A DNA stretch of 5,624 nt from Candidatus Atribacteria bacterium 4572_76 (GTDB lineage Bacteria > Atribacterota > Phoenicimicrobiia > Phoenicimicrobiales > Phoenicimicrobiaceae), in assembly GCA_002084865.1 (NCBI GenBank), contig NBMG01000045.1:5135-10758 (forward strand). The letters run 5' to 3'. The position numbers were made by a program, and so were the translations under genes. Under the pieces are notes generated by a model. It was not told the DNA's origin. It did no database searches and saw only the letters and a list, made by a program, of their open reading frames with translations. Every line of letters starts with the position of its first letter. The first letter of the stretch is position 1. Shown here piece after piece: positions 5,283 through 5,624 of this stretch.

Positions 5283-5624
5283 TTATGGGTTTAAAAACTT
5301 ATTAACCAATTCATTATTAGCAAGAGCTTTTTTTTCTAAATTATTTACTTTTTTGAGTAAAATATCTTTTATTTTATCATTATTTTCTCTAATATATTCT
5401 ATCTTTTCTTGAAGATTTTTTAAAGAGATATCTTCGTCTGTTTCTAACAGCAATTCAGATAATCCCAAATTTTCAACAAAATATTTAACTTTAGGGTCAT
5501 AGTTAAAGGCTATAAAAGGAATATTAGCCATACTGGAAAATATAATTGAATGAAGCCTCACCCCAACCATCAAAGATAATCGAGATAGAACAGAAAGTAA
5601 TTCTTCGGGCTCAAGCTTTATTTT
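5283..5624 (-). CDS. csaB: Polysaccharide pyruvyl transferase CsaB-like, C-terminal part
   Basis: Only the last 113 residues are in the window; the frame stays open to position 5624, so the start lies outside. An internal TTG-ATG pair at 5573-5568 is not the true start, because the open frame and plausible protein sequence continue upstream. The fragment contains VGVRLHSIIFSS (residues 20-31 of the visible part, with R23 and H25 of the conserved RxH motif) followed by FNYDPKVKYFVENLGL, the C-terminal signature of CsaB proteins. These enzymes are linked to addition of pyruvate ketals to secondary cell-wall polysaccharides, which SLH-domain S-layer proteins bind. The rest of the fragment (about 60 residues) is a charged helical tail. 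Its stop is about 21 nt from the ftsE start on the same strand, suggesting co-transcription. Symbol is by family resemblance from a partial sequence. Confidence 0.8.
   Translation of the reverse strand, partial: KIKLEPEELLSVLSRLSLMVGVRLHSIIFSSMANIPFIAFNYDPKVKYFVENLGLSELLLETDEDISLKNLQEKIEYIRENNDKIKDILLKKVNNLEKKALANNELVNKFLNP

Noticed and set aside
5283..5573. Independent 96-residue small protein starting at TTG 5573
   Set aside because: The frame continues open to the window edge and the sequence matches the C-terminal part of a much longer CsaB-type enzyme.
244..5624. Frameshifts or premature stops in the gene cluster
   Set aside because: All five full-length genes have family-typical lengths and complete motifs from end to end; none is visibly broken.

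Overview
The window is a compact, AT-rich bacterial locus in which all six genes are read from the minus strand, that is from high to low coordinates. The order of transcription is: the 3' end of a CsaB-type polysaccharide pyruvyl transferase, ftsE, ftsX, an EnvC-like coiled-coil/LytM-domain protein, a CtpA-family S41 protease, and a YibQ-like divergent polysaccharide deacetylase. From csaB to ctpA the genes are separated by at most about 35 nt. ftsE and ftsX are 1 nt apart and ftsX overlaps envC by 8 nt, so this block is probably one operon with translational coupling.

The genes form an envelope and cell-division module. FtsE (ATPase) and FtsX (membrane subunit) form the type VII ABC-like complex that transmits cytoplasmic ATP hydrolysis to a periplasmic or extracellular regulator of peptidoglycan hydrolysis. 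The next gene encodes that kind of partner. Its LytM domain has lost one metal-ligand histidine and one catalytic histidine, as expected for an activator (EnvC) rather than an enzyme. CtpA is a membrane-anchored processing protease, and YibQ-type deacetylases often sit beside envC and ctpA. CsaB is associated with pyruvylation of cell-wall polymers used to anchor SLH-domain proteins.

The organism cannot be named from the sequence. The low GC content, CsaB, and an EnvC/CtpA/YibQ grouping that is more familiar from diderm bacteria suggest a low-GC, possibly diderm, anaerobe such as an Atribacterota or Halanaerobiales-like lineage. This is inference only.

The least ordinary sequence is non-coding. 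The 1-243 region and the 92-nt gap between ctpA and the deacetylase consist largely of degenerate tandem repeats with a 7-bp period, in several sequence families and both orientations, plus a REP-like perfect 10-bp-stem hairpin. One heptad array supplies the ctpA stop codon and another runs into the nominal start of the deacetylase gene. Ribosome-binding-site evidence suggests that three gene starts (ftsE, ctpA, deacetylase) lie 5-6 codons inside the longest open frame. A sigma-70-like promoter at 99-127 points left, out of the window. I see no RNA gene, CRISPR array, intact mobile element or wholly novel gene system.
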